From: Aliiglaciecola sp. M165
GTDB taxonomy: Bacteria; Pseudomonadota; Gammaproteobacteria; Enterobacterales; Alteromonadaceae
Assembly (NCBI RefSeq): GCF_007197995.1
Contig: NZ_VKKH01000005.1
Span: forward strand, 301,600 to 365,599
Length of the DNA: 64,000 bases
Direction: 5' to 3'
Below are positions 62,589-64,000 of this stretch, piece after piece. Within the stretch, counting starts at the first letter, position 1. Every line of letters begins with the position of its first letter. The translations under genes and the position numbers were made by a program. The notes beneath the pieces were generated by a model. That model saw nothing but the letters and a program-made list of their open reading frames with translations. It was not told where the DNA came from and made no database searches.

Positions 62589-63002
62589 TTACTTGAAGGA
62601 CATTACAAGATCGAGGTACTTTACTTCATCGTCCGCAATCTCACCGTCAGAGTCTGATATTTCCTTTGCTAAGGTTTGAGCTTTTGCGACTGCGCCAAGC
62701 TCAGATATCTCCTGCATAAGATTTGACAGATATAATAAAATTTGGTCTTCAGAGCACCCTATCATTCCGTTAATTTTTAAAATACAACTTCTTTGGAATG
62801 ACTCTGCACTGATAACTGAATCCCACTCAATAGTTTCCAAAAGCTCATCAATGTACTTCTGCTCTTCTAGGGAAACACGCCTGTCGACCTTGTAAAAAAA
62901 TGTCGCCAGCTCTATGAGTCTTTCACTAACACTTTGCTCGCTGTCATTTAGTAACGACGAGACTTTATCTTTAAAAACATCAAAAATATTCAACTCTATC
63001 AC
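62589..63002 (-). CDS. TerB-like (DjlA-type helical domain) protein
   Basis: A 137-residue, all-helical acidic protein with the TerB pattern LIELATFFYKVDRRVSLEEQKYIDELLE and the C-terminal ISDSDGEIADDEVKYLDLV. In both, the D-x-D-x-E spacing suggests a metal-binding loop. TerB-like domains occur in tellurite resistance and stress proteins and in membrane-attached J-proteins; single-domain copies have no known function. The start is a GTG (63002); TTG nine bases later has a better GGAG spacing and could be the real start. Confidence 0.75.
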   Translation of the reverse strand: MIELNIFDVFKDKVSSLLNDSEQSVSERLIELATFFYKVDRRVSLEEQKYIDELLETIEWDSVISAESFQRSCILKINGMIGCSEDQILLYLSNLMQEISELGAVAKAQTLAKEISDSDGEIADDEVKYLDLVMSFK

Positions 63003-63423
63003 TCCGTACCTATCTCAAAAAAATTCCGAATAACGCTTTGCAGTTGGGATTATCAGCGCTTTTCCAGCCAGTAAAATTACTACTATGATGCACTTGGTAG
63101 GTCCACTATATACTAGATCGATATTTTTCAGTTAAGAATCGAGGTGTCAAAACACATGATCCGAATCTGATACTGAATCCTCTGTTTGCACTTTCCAGCC
63201 AAATTCGGAATTACGCAAAAATGTATTTGGCGATGTCAGCAAATTCATAAACTAAACGGTGGGTAAAGGTGTGTAGAGAGTGCTTATCTCGCCGGGCAAT
63301 CAAATTTTTTAAAAAAAAAATGAATATTTTTTGTTCAATTAGTATGCGATTTCTAATCTTGCTCCGTATCATGCACCCAATTCGACGAGAAACCTATTTA
63401 TAAACAATTTTGGAGTAATACAA
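63003..63423. other. AT-rich intergenic region before the phasin gene
   Basis: A 420-base stretch without a gene, with an A run of ten at 63311-63320. It carries the phasin promoter, which I cannot place with confidence. The ribosome binding site of phasin is TTTGGAG just before 63424. Confidence 0.5.
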
Positions 63424-63804
63424 ATGAACAACATCGAAATGATTAAAGAAACTGCTGCTAACGCTGAAGAAATGGCTCGTAACATCTGGTTGGCTGGTAT
63501 TGGCGCATACGGTAAAGGATACGAAGAAGTTAAAGGTCGTATCGAAACTCTTTCTACTGATTCAAACAAAGTTTTTGCCGAGTTAGTTGCTAAGGGCGAA
63601 AAAATCGAAGCTCAAGGTAAAGTGAAAGTAGAAGAAGTTAAAACTAAAGTTGCTGAGAAAACTGAAATCGAAGCACGTGTTGAAACACTTCGCACTAAAC
63701 TTGGTTTTAACAAAACTGACGCTGACCAAAAAATCGAAGAGCTAAACGCTAAAATCGATGCTTTGACAGACGTTGTTGCTAAACTAGCAGCAAAAAAAGC
63801 CTAA
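63424..63804 (+). CDS. Phasin family protein (PHA granule-associated, PhaI/PhaF-like)
   Basis: A 126-residue, strongly helical protein. The N-terminal NAEEMARNIWLAGIGAYGKGYEEV block is the hallmark of phasins that coat polyhydroxyalkanoate granules in pseudomonads. The C-terminal half is a lysine/glutamate-rich coiled coil (KVKVEEVKTKVAEKTEIEARV) with a short DxKIEELNAKIDALTDVVAKL end. No PHA synthase gene is in the window. Copy number of such proteins is normally high, in line with its strong GGAG site and clean terminator. Confidence 0.85.
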   Translation: MNNIEMIKETAANAEEMARNIWLAGIGAYGKGYEEVKGRIETLSTDSNKVFAELVAKGEKIEAQGKVKVEEVKTKVAEKTEIEARVETLRTKLGFNKTDADQKIEELNAKIDALTDVVAKLAAKKA

Positions 63805-63823
63805 GTTAAACATCTTATGATGT

Positions 63824-63854
63824 AAAAAAGGGTGCCCTAGGGCACCCTTTTTTT
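63824..63854 (+). terminator. Rho-independent terminator of the phasin gene
   Basis: GGGTGCC and GGCACCC pair around CTAG (63830-63847), preceded by six A and followed by seven T. It ends the phasin transcript and would also stop transcription from the insertion element in the opposite direction. Confidence 0.95.
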
Positions 63855-63861
63855 ATATCTA

Positions 63862-64000
63862 TGACCCGTCCTAAATAACGTTGACACTTTCCAGCCTTAA
63901 ATTGGAGAGTGTAATGCAATCAATAAGTAAGCGTACCCAGCGCGACTATTCGCTCGCTTTTAAATTGTCAGTTGTTGACCAAGTAGAAAAAGGAGAAATG
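63862..64000 (+). mobile_element. Left end of an IS3-family insertion element (truncated by window)
   Basis: TGACCCGTCCTAAATAACGT at 63862 looks like the left terminal repeat of an IS3-group element (TGA start), and a transposase-like frame begins 50 bases inside. It lies just after the phasin terminator. The right end, target duplication and rest of the element are outside the window. Confidence 0.65.
63914..64000 (+). CDS. IS3-family transposase OrfA, N-terminal fragment
   Basis: The 29 visible codons, starting at an ATG with GGAG seven bases upstream, encode a helix-turn-helix-type N-terminus (RTQRDYSLAFKLSVVDQVEKG). This matches the DNA-binding leader of IS3-group OrfA proteins. The frame is open at the window edge, so its integrity cannot be judged. 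Confidence 0.75.
   Translation, partial: MQSISKRTQRDYSLAFKLSVVDQVEKGEM

Noticed and set aside
62389..62679. 96-codon plus-strand frame before the TerB-like gene
   Set aside because: Runs antisense into the TerB-like coding region and spans the GC-rich inverted repeat; no start signal.
63186..63200. CACTTTCCAGCC-like string resembling part of the IS left end at 63890
   Set aside because: Only about 12 bases are shared and no terminal repeat accompanies it; likely chance.

Overview
The window is a chromosomal segment of a marine gammaproteobacterium, most likely in the order Alteromonadales (an inference from gene content, not a database match). The support is a gamma-type S10 ribosomal operon with its leader attenuator, a FabR/desaturase pair with a recognisable FabR box, CysJIH, TrmA, DusA and YghU of the Escherichia-like type, and several families that I know mainly from Alteromonas, Shewanella and Vibrio relatives (TIGR03899, TIGR04219, DUF2333, a DUF5610-like protein). 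Base composition is moderate to AT-rich throughout, with no obvious large foreign island. I see no rRNA, tRNA or CRISPR array.

Layout. 0-5.9 kb: end of a periplasmic solute-binding protein gene, then the complete eleven-gene S10 operon (rpsJ to rpsQ) on the minus strand with promoter, L4-type attenuator and terminator. It is NOT followed by the spc operon. 6.2-16.6 kb: an orphan GAF-PilB/GspE-type ATPase, a SixA-like phosphatase, and a self-contained efflux module (duplicated-FtsX permease, ATPase, HlyD adaptor) divergent from an NtrC-type response regulator and histidine kinase. The gap between them carries a sigma-54 promoter and tandem enhancer-like repeats. 16.7-27.2 kb: hypothetical proteins, trmA, fabR/desaturase with operator, a pair of REP-like palindromes, a UDG-family protein, a REC-DUF3369-GGDEF-EAL protein, a TIGR03899 protein and yghU. 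27.4-31.7 kb: the cysJIH sulfite-assimilation operon. 31.8-38.3 kb: outer-membrane and membrane proteins, a copper chaperone, a phage-shock (PspA/PspC) operon with a sigma-54 promoter, an autoregulated MarR gene, small exported/membrane proteins and dusA.

38.5-47.6 kb: a BlaI/M56 antirepressor-type pair, an MDR dehydrogenase, and a LysR gene divergent from a six-gene run (exported VOC protein, aldo/keto reductase, small membrane protein, TIM-barrel isomerase, exported alpha/beta hydrolase, solute-binding-like protein). 47.7-55.2 kb: an M23 peptidase with an apparent AUA start, a PPOX flavoprotein, an RNase J-like hydrolase, an HNH protein, two tandem YihG-type acyltransferases overlapping a YbdG-type mechanosensitive channel, and a membrane protein. 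55.3-58.7 kb: an S41 protease and a secreted lipase translationally coupled to its foldase, with a large palindrome in the lipase leader. 59-63.9 kb: a gene-poor stretch with a phosphotransferase, GrpB-like, LysE, TerB-like and phasin genes, ending in the left end of an IS3-type element cut by the window edge.

The best candidates for something under-described are regulatory: the sigma-54/UAS-controlled efflux cassette, start-codon hairpins that mask the ribosome binding sites of cysJ and of the exported VOC gene, the isolated S10 operon, two families of intergenic palindromic repeats, and a 57-codon membrane protein gene with a strong ribosome binding site.
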